Shown in pieces: positions 23,384 through 31,447 of a DNA stretch of 41,020 nucleotides (the first letter of the stretch is position 1; each line of letters opens with the position of its first letter). Below the pieces are notes generated by a model. It was not told where the DNA came from and did not search any database. It saw only the letters and a list, made by a program, of their open reading frames with translations. Made by a program: the position numbers and the translations under genes. The stretch spans positions 1 through 41,020 of the forward strand of contig NZ_JAJITD010000031.1 of assembly GCF_020880815.1 (NCBI RefSeq). The letters are read 5' to 3'. The DNA comes from Paraburkholderia sejongensis (GTDB lineage Bacteria > Pseudomonadota > Gammaproteobacteria > Burkholderiales > Burkholderiaceae).

Positions 23384-24643
23384 ATGCGCGCGCAAGCCGT
23401 GGACGCGTTGATCGGCGCGGCGGCGCGCGCGCTCGCGGCCGGCGATCCGCTCGGCGCGCTCGACCGCGTCGCGTTGCGCGACGATGCGCCGGCGCTCGCG
23501 CTGCGCGGCATCGCGATGGCGCAGCTCGGCGAGTTCGGGCGCGCGAAGGCGTTGCTGCGCGAAGCCGCGCGCGGCTTCGGCGCGAAGGAGGCGGTCGCGC
23601 GCGCAAGGTGCGTGGTCGCCGAAGCGGAGATTGCGTTCGCGTCGCGCGATCTCGGCTGGCCAGCCAAGGCGCTCGATAGCGCCATCGCGACCCTCTACGC
23701 GCACGGCGATCGCGTGAATGCCGCGCATGCGCGCTATCTGACGGCCCGTCGTCTGTTGCTGACCGGTCGTCTCGACGAAGCGGAGCGGCGGCTCGCGGTT
23801 TTCGACGCGCGGCTGTTGCCGCCCGCGTTGCGCGCCGCGCACGAGCTGGTGGTCGCGGGAGTCGCGCTGCGGCGGCTGCGCAGCCAGGCCGCGCGCGCGG
23901 CGCTCGCGCGGGCCGAACGCGCGGCGCGCGAGGCGGGCATTCCGGCGTTGAGCGCGGAAGTCGAAAGCGCGGCGCGGGTACTGCACAAGCCCGCGGCGCG
24001 CGTGATCGCCGGTGGCGAACAAAGGCTCGTGCTGCTCGATGAGGTCGAAAAGCTGTTCGCCGAACCCCCGCATCGCGCCCAATCCACCCGCCGCCCGCTG
24101 ATCATCGACGCCTGCCGCTACGCAATCAGCGATGCGAACGCAACGGTCGCACTCGCCAGCCGCCCGGTGCTATTTACGCTGGCCCGCCTGCTCGGCGAAG
24201 CATGGCCCGCCGACGTCCCGCGCGACACACTGATCGCGCATGCGTTTCGCGCGAAGCGCGCGGACGAAACGCATCGCGCGCGTTTGCGCGTCGAGATCGG
24301 CCGGCTGCGCGCGGCGCTCGGCACGCTCGCCGGCATCGATGCGAGCTCGCGCGGTTTCGCATTGAAGCCGCGTCACGCGAGCGACGTCGTGGTGCTTGCG
24401 CCGCCGGCCGACGGCGAACACGCGGCCGTGCTCGCGTTTCTGTCCGATGGTGAAGCGTGGTCCAGTTCGGCGCTCGCGCTGGTGCTCGGCGCGAGCCAGC
24501 GCACCGTGCAGCGCGCGCTCGATTCGCTGGCGGCCGCCGGCAAGGTGCAGCCGGTCGGCGACGGCCGCGCGCGCCGCTGGATGACGCCGCCCGCCGCCGG
24601 ATTCGCGACGGCTTTGTTACTCCCCGCTCCGTTTCCTTCGTGA
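23384..24643 (+). CDS. TPR-like/winged-helix regulatory protein
   Basis: This 419-residue protein is very rich in Ala and Arg. The N-terminal 210 residues are helical repeats resembling TPRs (ALRGIAMAQLGEFGRAKALL, ARYLTARRLLLTGRLDEAER). The middle (about 235-345) looks like a response-regulator-type or DNA-binding domain (RPVLFTLARLLGEAWP, RLRVEIGRLRAALG). The C-terminal winged helix reads SALALVLGASQRTVQRALDS, then AGKVQPVGDGRARRW. I cannot name the family precisely. Its divergence from the DUF899-DUF2182 operon suggests it controls those genes. The beta-propeller gene begins 14 bases after its stop, so the two may be co-transcribed. Confidence 0.75.
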   Translation: MRAQAVDALIGAAARALAAGDPLGALDRVALRDDAPALALRGIAMAQLGEFGRAKALLREAARGFGAKEAVARARCVVAEAEIAFASRDLGWPAKALDSAIATLYAHGDRVNAAHARYLTARRLLLTGRLDEAERRLAVFDARLLPPALRAAHELVVAGVALRRLRSQAARAALARAERAAREAGIPALSAEVESAARVLHKPAARVIAGGEQRLVLLDEVEKLFAEPPHRAQSTRRPLIIDACRYAISDANATVALASRPVLFTLARLLGEAWPADVPRDTLIAHAFRAKRADETHRARLRVEIGRLRAALGTLAGIDASSRGFALKPRHASDVVVLAPPADGEHAAVLAFLSDGEAWSSSALALVLGASQRTVQRALDSLAAAGKVQPVGDGRARRWMTPPAAGFATALLLPAPFPS

Positions 24644-24657
24644 TTAGGATGACCACC

Positions 24658-25338
24658 ATGAACCGATCAGCCGCCAGAATCGTCCGCGAATATGGGCCCT
24701 TTGCGGGCGTCGACAAAGTGCACGGCGTCACCTACGACGGCCGCCAGGTGTGGATCGCGACCGGCGAACGGCTCGACGCGATCGATCCGGCGAGCGGCGC
24801 CACGCTGCGCTCCCTGCCGGTCGAGGCCGACGCGGGCACCGCGTTCGACGGCCAGCATCTGTACCAGATCGCGCACGGCCGCATCCAGAAACTCGATCCG
24901 CTCACCGGCCAGGTACTCGCGACGATTCCCGCGCCGGGCAACGGCGGCGACTCGGGGCTCACGTGGGCGGAAGGCTCGCTGTGGGTTGGTCAGTACCCCG
25001 AACGGAAAATCTATCAACTCGATCCCGAAACCGGCGCGGTGCTGCGCACGATCGAATCGGATCGCTTCGTGACCGGCATCACGTGGGTCGATGGCGAGCT
25101 GTGGCACGGCACCTGGGAAGGCGATGAGAGCGAGCTGCGGCACATCGATCCGCGCAGCGGCGAAGTGCTGGAAAGCGTCGCCATGCCGGCGGGGACGGGC
25201 ATCTCGGGACTCGAATCGGACGGCGCGCAGCTGTTCTTCTGCGGAGGCGGCGGCAGCGGCCTCGTGCGGGCGGTGCAGCGGCCCGCGCGGGACCCTTACC
25301 CGGTCGAAACCGTCCCGAGCCCCGTGCTCAAAAAATAA
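24658..25338 (+). CDS. Beta-propeller (YncE/glutamine cyclotransferase-like) protein
   Basis: The 226-residue protein is built from about five similar blades: VWIATGERLDAIDPASGATL, LYQIAHGRIQKLDPLTGQVL, LWVGQYPERKIYQLDPETGA, LWHGTWEGDESELRHIDPRS and LFFCGGGGSGLV. The pattern LWVGxxxxxxIxxLDPxTGxVL is that of YncE/PQQ-like and glutamine cyclotransferase propellers. No signal peptide is present, so it is probably cytoplasmic. ATG 24658 is chosen because agga lies 8 bases upstream; ATG 24649 is an alternative. Its 3' end overlaps the convergent antiporter gene by 43 bases. Function unknown. Confidence 0.78.
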   Translation: MNRSAARIVREYGPFAGVDKVHGVTYDGRQVWIATGERLDAIDPASGATLRSLPVEADAGTAFDGQHLYQIAHGRIQKLDPLTGQVLATIPAPGNGGDSGLTWAEGSLWVGQYPERKIYQLDPETGAVLRTIESDRFVTGITWVDGELWHGTWEGDESELRHIDPRSGEVLESVAMPAGTGISGLESDGAQLFFCGGGGSGLVRAVQRPARDPYPVETVPSPVLKK

Positions 25339-28300
25339 ATCGCCAGAAAATAAAGCAGCACATACAGCGCATACGTCTGCCCATTGCCGCTATAAACCCG
25401 CCGGATCCGCGCGGCGGCAAGCAGCGCGAAATGCGACGCGCCGCGCCAGAACATCTGCGCGAACGGCGGCACCGTGCGGCTCAGCATCGGCCGATAGAAG
25501 TGATAGAAATCGGGCGCGTCGGCCGCGTTGCCGCGCCGGCTGCGGTAGTACCACACGCCGAGCCCGAACACGAGCGCCGCGACGATCAGCACGACGATCA
25601 CGACCGGCGTCGGATTCCAGAAGCCGTAGATGCTTTCGAGCGACATCCCACCCCACACCAGCGTTTTGGCGAACTGCGGATCGATCGCGGCCGAGACCGG
25701 CTCGATCAGCAGCTTCGGGAAGAACGACAGAATCAGGATGCCGAGCACCAGCAGGAACTGCGGCACCAGCAGCGCCAGCGGCGCTTCGCGCACCGGCTCG
25801 CGCTGCGGCGGCCACGGCTGCAAAAAAATCCCGTTGACGAAGCGCGTCATGTACAGAAAACCCGCGCAGGTCGCGATCAGCCCGCAGATCGCGACGCCGT
25901 ACCAGCCCTTGTCGGTCATCGCGCTGAGCAGCAGCCACTTGCCGCCGAAGCCCATCAGCGGCGGCAGACCGGACATCGACACCAGCGCGATCACGACCAT
26001 CGCGAACGTGAACGGCATCTCGCGCGCGAGGCCGCCGACATCGGCGAAGTTGCGCGTGCCGGTGCGCAGAATCACGCCGGCCAGCGCGAGAAACAGAATG
26101 CCCTTCACCAGCATGTGATTGGCGACCAGATACAGCGCGGTGACCCAGCCGAGATGGCTCATCAGGCCGATCGCGGTCACGATGTAGCCGATCTGGCTCA
26201 TGCTGGAGAGCGCCAGCAGCCGTTTGAAGTCGTTCTGCCGCAATGCCATCAGCGCGCCGGCGAGGGTCGTCAGCATCCCTATCCATGTCATCGCGTGCGC
26301 GAGTTCGAGGCCGACTTCCGAGCGGATCGTCAGATAGGTGCCGACCAGCAGGCCGAACACCGCGACCTTGCTGACCACCGACGACAGCATCGCGGTCACG
26401 TCGTCTTCGGCCTCGGTATACGCGCCCGGCAGCCACACGTGCACGCCGATCGCGCCGGCCTTGATCAGGAAGCCGGCCGCCAGCAGCACGAATGCGCGGT
26501 TCGCCTCCGGTCCCGCGTGAATCAGCGCGGCGAGCTGGATGCTGCCGTCGATCGCGGCGACGCTCGCGAAGCCCGCCAGCAGGAAGAACGCGGACAGCAG
26601 CGAGAACAGCAGGAAGGTCAGCACGTGCGGTCCCGCGCGCCGGCATTTGGCGATCAGGAAGCACGACGACAGAGTGATGATTTCCCAGCTATAGAAGAAT
26701 TCGAGCGTCGTCGTTGAGCGCAGCAGCGCCGGAATCGACAGCGCCAGCACGACCAGCATCGGATAGAAGCCTTCGCGCGGGTCGTCGCGATACAGGCTCG
26801 CCGCGGTGATCACGAGGCTGCCGGCCAGCAGCAGCCACGCGAACAGTCCGGCGATGCCGCTCGTGCCGGCGGCGAGCAGCGCGCCGATCAGCGCGATCGC
26901 GAGCAGTGCGAGCACGCCCTTGGCCCGCCCGGGCAGCCGGTCGGCCGCGTAGAACAGCGCGCCGGCGAGAAGCGGCGAGAAGATCCACAGCGACGCTACG
27001 CCCGAGATCAGTGCTGCCAGATAGCCGGCCGCGATCAGCAGCAGCGCGACGCCGAGCAGCGGCAGCAGCGCGAAGACGTCGGGGCGCGCGTGCGCTTCGC
27101 GGCTGGACGGCCGCAGCGCGCGCACGAACCAGCGGAACATGTAGCCCGCTTCGAGCAGCGAGCCGGTCAGGATCAGCACGATCCAGTACGGTTTGCCGGC
27201 GGCGGTCAGGCGCATCACCAGTTCCCACTTGGCCCAGAAGCCGGGGAACGGCGGCAGCCCCGCGATCGCGACCATGAAGAGCCCGAGCAGGCCGATCAGC
27301 AGCGGGTTGCGCGCCAGCACCGCGCGCGGATCGCGGTGGTAGCGCTGCACCACGCCGGCCAGCCAGAAGAGCCCCGCCTTCGCGAACAGATGGTTGATGA
27401 ACAGGCCACCGACCACCAGCGGAATCGCCACTTCCGCGCCGATCTGGCGCAGCAGCGCGAGCGCGAGCATCAGCAGCGCCATCTGCCCGATCGACGAATA
27501 GCCGAGCACGCGCTGCGGCTTCGATTGTTTCAACGCGAGCAGGTTCGAGAACAGGAAGGTCGCGCCGCCCGATACGGCCAGCAGCGTCAGCTGGCCGTCG
27601 AATAGCGGCAGCAGCTTCAGCAGCGCGAAAAACACCCCCGCCGACACGCCGACCGACACCATCGCGGCGACGCCGCTCGGCATCGTCTCGTAGACGTCGA
27701 GGCCCCAGCCGTTGGCCGGAAACGGCTTCAGCTCGATCACGAGACTCGCGAACACCAGCAGCACCGCGGTGGTGCCGATCGGGCCGCCCAGCTCGCCGCG
27801 CATCGACAGCAACTGGTCGATGTTCAGCGTGCCGCTCACGTAATACAGCAGCACCGCGCCGAGCAGGAAGAACGTCGATGCGATCACGGTCGCGATGATG
27901 TACTTGAACCCGGCCGCGAGCGCGGCGGGCTTGCGCTCGAGCCCGAACAGCCCATACGTGGCGATCGAGACGATCTCGAGAAACACGAACAGGTTGAACA
28001 GGTCGCGGGTCATCACCATCCCGTCGATGCCCATCACGAGGATCAGATACAGCAGCAGCGCCGCGTAATTGCCGCGCAGCCGGTCCCACAGATGCAGCGC
28101 GCCGAGCAGCGCAACCACGTTGACGCTGAACGTGAAGAACGCTTCCCACGGACCGAAGCGCAGATTGATCGAGACCGGCGGCAGCGCGCCGGCGGTCAGC
28201 ACTTCGATCGTGTCGCCGCCGGCGATCAGTCCATAGAACGACACGCCGCTGACCAGCACGATGCCGGCGAGCGCGACGAAAAAACCGAGTGTGAGCCACG

Positions 28301-28391
28301 GCTTGCCGAGCCGGTACAGCAGCGGAATGACGAAGCCGCCGCCGAGCCCGAGAATGAAGATATGCAGCGGATGAAAGAGCGCGGCTACCAT
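25296..28391 (-). CDS. Mrp-type antiporter: fusion of two proton-channel subunits (MrpD-like plus second ND2/ND4-like module)
   Basis: This 1031-residue polytopic protein contains two complete proton_antipo_M modules. Module 1 (about 1-470) has the key Glu139 (FVFLEIVSIATYG) and Lys222, Lys338. Module 2 (about 540-1031) has Glu570 (FFYSWEIITLSS) and Lys644 (FLIKAGAIGVHVWLPGAY). These Glu/Lys pairs form the proton path in complex I and Mrp subunits. Usual MrpD is about 490 residues and MrpA about 800, so this is a fusion of two D-like units. It ends with a short cytoplasmic tail and a last span, QTYALYVLLYFLAIYFL. The start overlaps the MrpC stop by 7 bases. The 3' end runs 43 bases into the convergent propeller gene. 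Confidence 0.88.
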   Translation of the reverse strand: MVAALFHPLHIFILGLGGGFVIPLLYRLGKPWLTLGFFVALAGIVLVSGVSFYGLIAGGDTIEVLTAGALPPVSINLRFGPWEAFFTFSVNVVALLGALHLWDRLRGNYAALLLYLILVMGIDGMVMTRDLFNLFVFLEIVSIATYGLFGLERKPAALAAGFKYIIATVIASTFFLLGAVLLYYVSGTLNIDQLLSMRGELGGPIGTTAVLLVFASLVIELKPFPANGWGLDVYETMPSGVAAMVSVGVSAGVFFALLKLLPLFDGQLTLLAVSGGATFLFSNLLALKQSKPQRVLGYSSIGQMALLMLALALLRQIGAEVAIPLVVGGLFINHLFAKAGLFWLAGVVQRYHRDPRAVLARNPLLIGLLGLFMVAIAGLPPFPGFWAKWELVMRLTAAGKPYWIVLILTGSLLEAGYMFRWFVRALRPSSREAHARPDVFALLPLLGVALLLIAAGYLAALISGVASLWIFSPLLAGALFYAADRLPGRAKGVLALLAIALIGALLAAGTSGIAGLFAWLLLAGSLVITAASLYRDDPREGFYPMLVVLALSIPALLRSTTTLEFFYSWEIITLSSCFLIAKCRRAGPHVLTFLLFSLLSAFFLLAGFASVAAIDGSIQLAALIHAGPEANRAFVLLAAGFLIKAGAIGVHVWLPGAYTEAEDDVTAMLSSVVSKVAVFGLLVGTYLTIRSEVGLELAHAMTWIGMLTTLAGALMALRQNDFKRLLALSSMSQIGYIVTAIGLMSHLGWVTALYLVANHMLVKGILFLALAGVILRTGTRNFADVGGLAREMPFTFAMVVIALVSMSGLPPLMGFGGKWLLLSAMTDKGWYGVAICGLIATCAGFLYMTRFVNGIFLQPWPPQREPVREAPLALLVPQFLLVLGILILSFFPKLLIEPVSAAIDPQFAKTLVWGGMSLESIYGFWNPTPVVIVVLIVAALVFGLGVWYYRSRRGNAADAPDFYHFYRPMLSRTVPPFAQMFWRGASHFALLAAARIRRVYSGNGQTYALYVLLYFLAIYFLSTGLGTVSTG

Positions 28392-28759
28392 TTCGACTCG
28401 GTGAAGGCGTCGATGGAGAGGGTCTTTTTGGCGGCGTACAGGCGGATCGCGAACGACAGCATGATCGCGGTGACCGACAGCCCGATCACGATCGCGGTGA
28501 CCACCAGAGCCGACGGGATCGGGTCGATCGCGCGATGAAGGGCGGCGCTTTTGCCGAGCGCGGCGTCGATGATCGGCGCGGTGCCGCCGGTGATGTAGCC
28601 CGTCGCGACCATCACGATGTGCAGCCCGGTGTCGAACACCGCGAAGCCGATGATGATGCGCAGAATATTGCGGTGGGTCAGCATCCCCCACAGGCCGATC
28701 AGCGACAGACAGAAGCCGGTGATCAGCAGGATCGTCGAAACCGGCAGGCCGGTGCTCAT
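28385..28759 (-). CDS. mrpC: Cation/proton antiporter subunit MrpC (MnhC, NuoK-like)
   Basis: The 124-residue protein has three membrane spans of the NuoK/MrpC type: ILLITGFCLSLIGLWGMLTH, IIIGFAVFDTGLHIVMVATG and ALVVTAIVIGLSVTAIMLSF. The last contains the family's PxALVxTAIVIG signature. It ends with a short cytoplasmic tail. ATG 28759 is preceded by ggag about 11 bases upstream. It lies 17 bases after the MrpB-type gene and overlaps the fused D-type gene by 7 bases. Confidence 0.9.
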   Translation of the reverse strand: MSTGLPVSTILLITGFCLSLIGLWGMLTHRNILRIIIGFAVFDTGLHIVMVATGYITGGTAPIIDAALGKSAALHRAIDPIPSALVVTAIVIGLSVTAIMLSFAIRLYAAKKTLSIDAFTESKW

Positions 28760-28776
28760 GGGCGGTTCTCCTGTTG

Positions 28777-29493
28777 TCAGCTTCTGAACCGGTCGATGAT
28801 GACGCTCAGTTCCGCGCCGACCTTGATCCCGAGCAGCGCGGAAATCAGCGGAATCGCGCCGGCGCTGAAGAACGCGCCCAACTCGCCGCGCGGCAAAAAG
28901 CGCGCGTCGAGAAAACCGCCCGCCAGCACCAACCCGAGAATGCCGATACACACATAGAGCACGCCGGCGAGCGACTCGACCACGCTCAGCAGCGCGACGT
29001 TCAGCGTCGAGCGGGGCCGCGCGAGCAGCATCAGCATCACCGCCGACGCGACGATCGCGCCGCCCTGGAAGCCGCCGCCCGCGGACAGATGGCCGTTGAC
29101 GATCACATAGGCGCCGAATGTGAAGATCATCGGCAGCAGCACCTGCTTGCCGGTATGGACGATTTCGCCGGCCGGGCGGCGCGCGGGCGTGGGCGTGGGC
29201 GTTGGGTCGTCCAGCGGGGCGGCGGCGCTCGCGCTGCTTTCCTCTTTCAGCAGCACGCCGACGCTCGCCGCGACCATGAACAGCACCGCCACTTCGCCGA
29301 GCGTGTCGAAGCCGCGATAGGTGATCAGGATCGCGGTCACGATGTTCGGCGCGCCGAGATCGAGCGGCCCCCGGAGCACGTAGTACTCGGCGAGCGGCCG
29401 CAGCGCCTGCAGTTCGGCATAGCCGCCGACCAGCCGCCAGAACACCACCGCGAACAGCAGCACCGTCAATAGAGCGGCCGCGCGACGCATCAT
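28777..29493 (-). CDS. MbhE-MrpB fusion subunit of the Mrp-type antiporter
   Basis: The 238-residue protein has two parts. The first 85 residues match MbhE, the C-terminal piece of MrpA, with LGAPNIVTAILITYRGFDTL then GEVAVLF. A Pro/Thr-rich linker (DDPTPTPTPARRPAG) leads to an MrpB domain with FTFGAYVIVNGHLSAGGGFQ and further spans. In canonical operons these parts belong to different proteins (end of MrpA, and MrpB). Start ATG 29493 overlaps the MrpG stop (ATGA); a second ATG follows directly. The frame is open far upstream, but that is a shadow of mrpG. Confidence 0.87.
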   Translation of the reverse strand: MMRRAAALLTVLLFAVVFWRLVGGYAELQALRPLAEYYVLRGPLDLGAPNIVTAILITYRGFDTLGEVAVLFMVAASVGVLLKEESSASAAAPLDDPTPTPTPARRPAGEIVHTGKQVLLPMIFTFGAYVIVNGHLSAGGGFQGGAIVASAVMLMLLARPRSTLNVALLSVVESLAGVLYVCIGILGLVLAGGFLDARFLPRGELGAFFSAGAIPLISALLGIKVGAELSVIIDRFRS

Positions 29494-29834
29494 GATTGGC
29501 TCTCCCGAGCGTCGCGCTCCTGTTCGTCGGCGAGCGCGTCGACCACGGTGGACGCGCTCATCGGCGTACGAATCAGCCACGCCGCGCGCGACAACGCATG
29601 CGAGGACACCGGATTGGTCACCAGCACGAAATAGATCAGCAGGATCAGCCGGAAGGTCCAGCTCGGGTGATAGAACGCGAGGCCGATCAGCACCAGCATG
29701 TTGCCGAGCGTCGACGCCTTGGTGCCGGCCTGGATGCGGGTGTACGCGTCCGGCATGCGCAGCAGGCCGAGGCCGGCGGAGAACAGAAAGACCGCGCCCA
29801 CCAGAATGAAGCTGCTGCCGATCAGTTCGAGCAT
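29490..29834 (-). CDS. mrpG: Antiporter subunit MrpG (MnhG)
   Basis: The 114-residue protein has three spans with the MrpG signature: FILVGAVFLFSAGLGLLRMP, DAYTRIQAGTKASTLGNML, then a third span and the conserved VTNPVSSHALSRAAW. It ends with an acidic, soluble tail (about residues 92-114). The ATG at 29834 comes 3 bases after the stop of the DUF4040 gene. All features are normal for the family. Confidence 0.9.
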   Translation of the reverse strand: MLELIGSSFILVGAVFLFSAGLGLLRMPDAYTRIQAGTKASTLGNMLVLIGLAFYHPSWTFRLILLIYFVLVTNPVSSHALSRAAWLIRTPMSASTVVDALADEQERDARESQS

Positions 29835-29837
29835 GCG

Positions 29838-30080
29838 CTAGCCCTTCTGGTAACCGGTTTTGCGGATTGCGTACAGAAAGATGAAGGTCGCCAGTCCCGA
29901 GCCGATCGCGGCCTCCGCCATCGCGACGTCGGGCGCGGCCAGCAGCAGGAACGCGACCGCGGCGAACAGGCTCGCGAGTCCCGAGCTGACCATCGCGGCC
30001 AGCAGATTTTTCAGGAATATCGCGAGAATGCCGCTCACGAGGATGCTCGCGCACATCAGCAGCAGGAGCAGTTCGAGCAT
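29838..30080 (-). CDS. MbhD-like subunit (DUF4040; corresponds to part of MrpA C-terminus)
   Basis: The 80-residue protein has two to three spans. The pattern NLLAAMVSSGLASLFAAVAF and APDVAMAEAAIGSG is the DUF4040/MbhD signature, with the conserved acidic APDVAxxE helix important in ion transport. In bacterial Mrp this segment is part of the long MrpA chain. As a free-standing gene it is typical of archaeal MBH-type and some bacterial modules. It lies 3 bases after mrpF and 3 bases before mrpG. Confidence 0.87.
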   Translation of the reverse strand: MLELLLLLMCASILVSGILAIFLKNLLAAMVSSGLASLFAAVAFLLLAAPDVAMAEAAIGSGLATFIFLYAIRKTGYQKG

Positions 30081-30083
30081 CGC

Positions 30084-30344
30084 TCACAGCCCCCGTTCGA
30101 GAAAGCGCGCGACCGCCAGCACCGCGAGAAAGCTAAGCAGTCCGTACACCAGCGCGACGTCGATATAGACGAAACGGCCGGAGATCTGCGCGTACAGCGC
30201 GATCAGGGACAGCGAGATGACCGTCAGCATGTCGATCGCGACGATGCGGTCGACGACGGTCTTGCCGAGCACGAGCCGGATCACGCCGAACAGAATCGCG
30301 AGGAAGATTAGCGCGGCGGCGATCCGGAGCATGATCTCAGCCAA
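30084..30344 (-). CDS. mrpF: Antiporter subunit MrpF (MnhF)
   Basis: The 86-residue protein has three spans and the MrpF signature GVIRLVLGKTVVDRIVAIDM, then FVYIDVALVYGLLSFLAVLA. The first codon is TTG at 30344, with ggag 7 bases upstream inside the end of mrpE. The alternative ATG at 30332 gives 82 residues but has no well-placed ribosome site, so TTG with an 8-base overlap is preferred. It is the second gene of the operon. Confidence 0.88.
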   Translation of the reverse strand: MAEIMLRIAAALIFLAILFGVIRLVLGKTVVDRIVAIDMLTVISLSLIALYAQISGRFVYIDVALVYGLLSFLAVLAVARFLERGL

Positions 30345-30864
30345 AGACTTTCTCCAGATGCTTTTCGAACGGGGCGACGAGCGCTTCGGTGGCGGCGTCG
30401 ATATCGGTGGTTTTGACGTCGAGCCAGTGGATGAACAGCACGTCGTCGCGAATGTCCATCACCAGCGAACCGGGCGTGAGCGCGATCGAATTGGTGAGCG
30501 CGAGGCGCCCGAGCGGCGTTTGCAGGCGGGTGCGCACCTTGACGATGCCCGGCTTGATGTTGAGGTGCGGCGAGTACACGTACGCCATCATGTTCAGATT
30601 GGCGCGCACGAGTTCGACGACGAACGCGCCGCTATAGGCGACGAAATGATAAAGCGCGCGGGGCGTTAAACGCAGGCGCTGCCAGGCTTCGCTGGATGAT
30701 GCGAACGCGTGGGCTATGACGAAGGTGATCACGAGGCCGACCAGCGCGGGTTCGATCGCGAGCGACGCATTGGCGATCAGCCAGATCACGTACAGTACGA
30801 CCCAAAGGCCGAAGAGTCCCGGGGGGAGCAAAGATGACACTGGTTTTCCGTGGTTTGAAGCCAT
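30337..30864 (-). CDS. mrpE: Antiporter subunit MrpE (MnhE)
   Basis: The 175-residue protein has two or three N-terminal spans (LFGLWVVLYVIWLIANASLA and following) and then the MrpE pattern: VRANLNMMAYVYSPHLNIKP, ALTNSIALTPGSLVMDI and LFIHWLDVK. A cytoplasmic C-terminal helix follows (PFEKHLEKVFG). MrpE supports assembly of the Mrp complex. It is the first gene of the operon; a near-consensus sigma70 promoter lies about 30 bases upstream, giving a short leader. Confidence 0.9.
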   Translation of the reverse strand: MASNHGKPVSSLLPPGLFGLWVVLYVIWLIANASLAIEPALVGLVITFVIAHAFASSSEAWQRLRLTPRALYHFVAYSGAFVVELVRANLNMMAYVYSPHLNIKPGIVKVRTRLQTPLGRLALTNSIALTPGSLVMDIRDDVLFIHWLDVKTTDIDAATEALVAPFEKHLEKVFG

Positions 30865-30896
30865 GTCATCTTTTCCGGAAAGAGGCCGTGCGGAAA

Positions 30897-30925
30897 ATTC
30901 TAAGTGACAACTTATGGCAAATCAA
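30897..30925 (-). promoter_or_regulatory. Sigma70 promoter of the Mrp-type operon
   Basis: On the minus strand TTGATT (30925-30920) and TAGAAT (30902-30897) are separated by exactly 17 bases. They match the sigma70 consensus at four and five of six positions. Transcription would start near 30890, about 25 bases before the mrpE ATG at 30864. This is the best-spaced promoter I found in the window. Confidence 0.7.
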
Positions 30926-31447
30926 CCGGCGGGACGCTGTTTATCACGGATTACGCGGAAGATGTAAACACGCTGCCTGAATAAAGAGAAAATCGTGGGA
31001 ATTAAAACACCCCGCGCGTGGTTCGAGACGACGGGCCGGGAGGGGCGCTGAGCGATGGTTTGCTTGGTGCCAGGCGCGGATGTGTCGTGTTCGAATGGCA
31101 GCTCGCCTGCTAATGCGGCGCGTCGAATGGAGTTAGGTTCTCATTGGCAATGGCACTGTAAATCGCGATTAAATGAAGTCAAAAAAAGCGCCCTGTTTAC
31201 CTCGATTTATTCTGGCGATTTGCCGGCACAGCGAAAAGCCACTTTCCACTTTCGACAAGTGAGCGCCGACGGCTCGCAGCGACCTGAATGACTGCCGCGA
31301 CGAACGCGCGTCCCGCTCCTATGTGCACGACGCATGAATTGATTTTTTTAATGAATTTGTGCGGACGCACGGAACACGGTCGAATGTCGGGTTTCGCGCG
31401 CGGAGCGCGCGACCCGGATCATTCATCAGAAGAGTAAAGGAGTATCC
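30926..31447. other. Intergenic region upstream of the amino-acid binding protein, with a 5' hairpin
   Basis: About 520 bases hold no supported gene; a 78-codon frame at 31055-31291 has no family resemblance or ribosome site. A GC-rich hairpin lies 32 bases before ATG 31448: cggg (31388-31391), two unpaired t, tcgcgcgc (31394-31401), a 3-base loop, gcgcgcga (31405-31412) and cccg (31413-31416). It probably lies in the 5' leader of the binding-protein mRNA and may affect its expression. A short AT-rich patch near 31337-31360 may mark the promoter, but no clear -10 is seen. Confidence 0.45.

Noticed and set aside
31055..31291. 78-codon plus-strand frame upstream of the binding protein
   Set aside because: No ribosome site and no recognisable features; the region is more likely regulatory.
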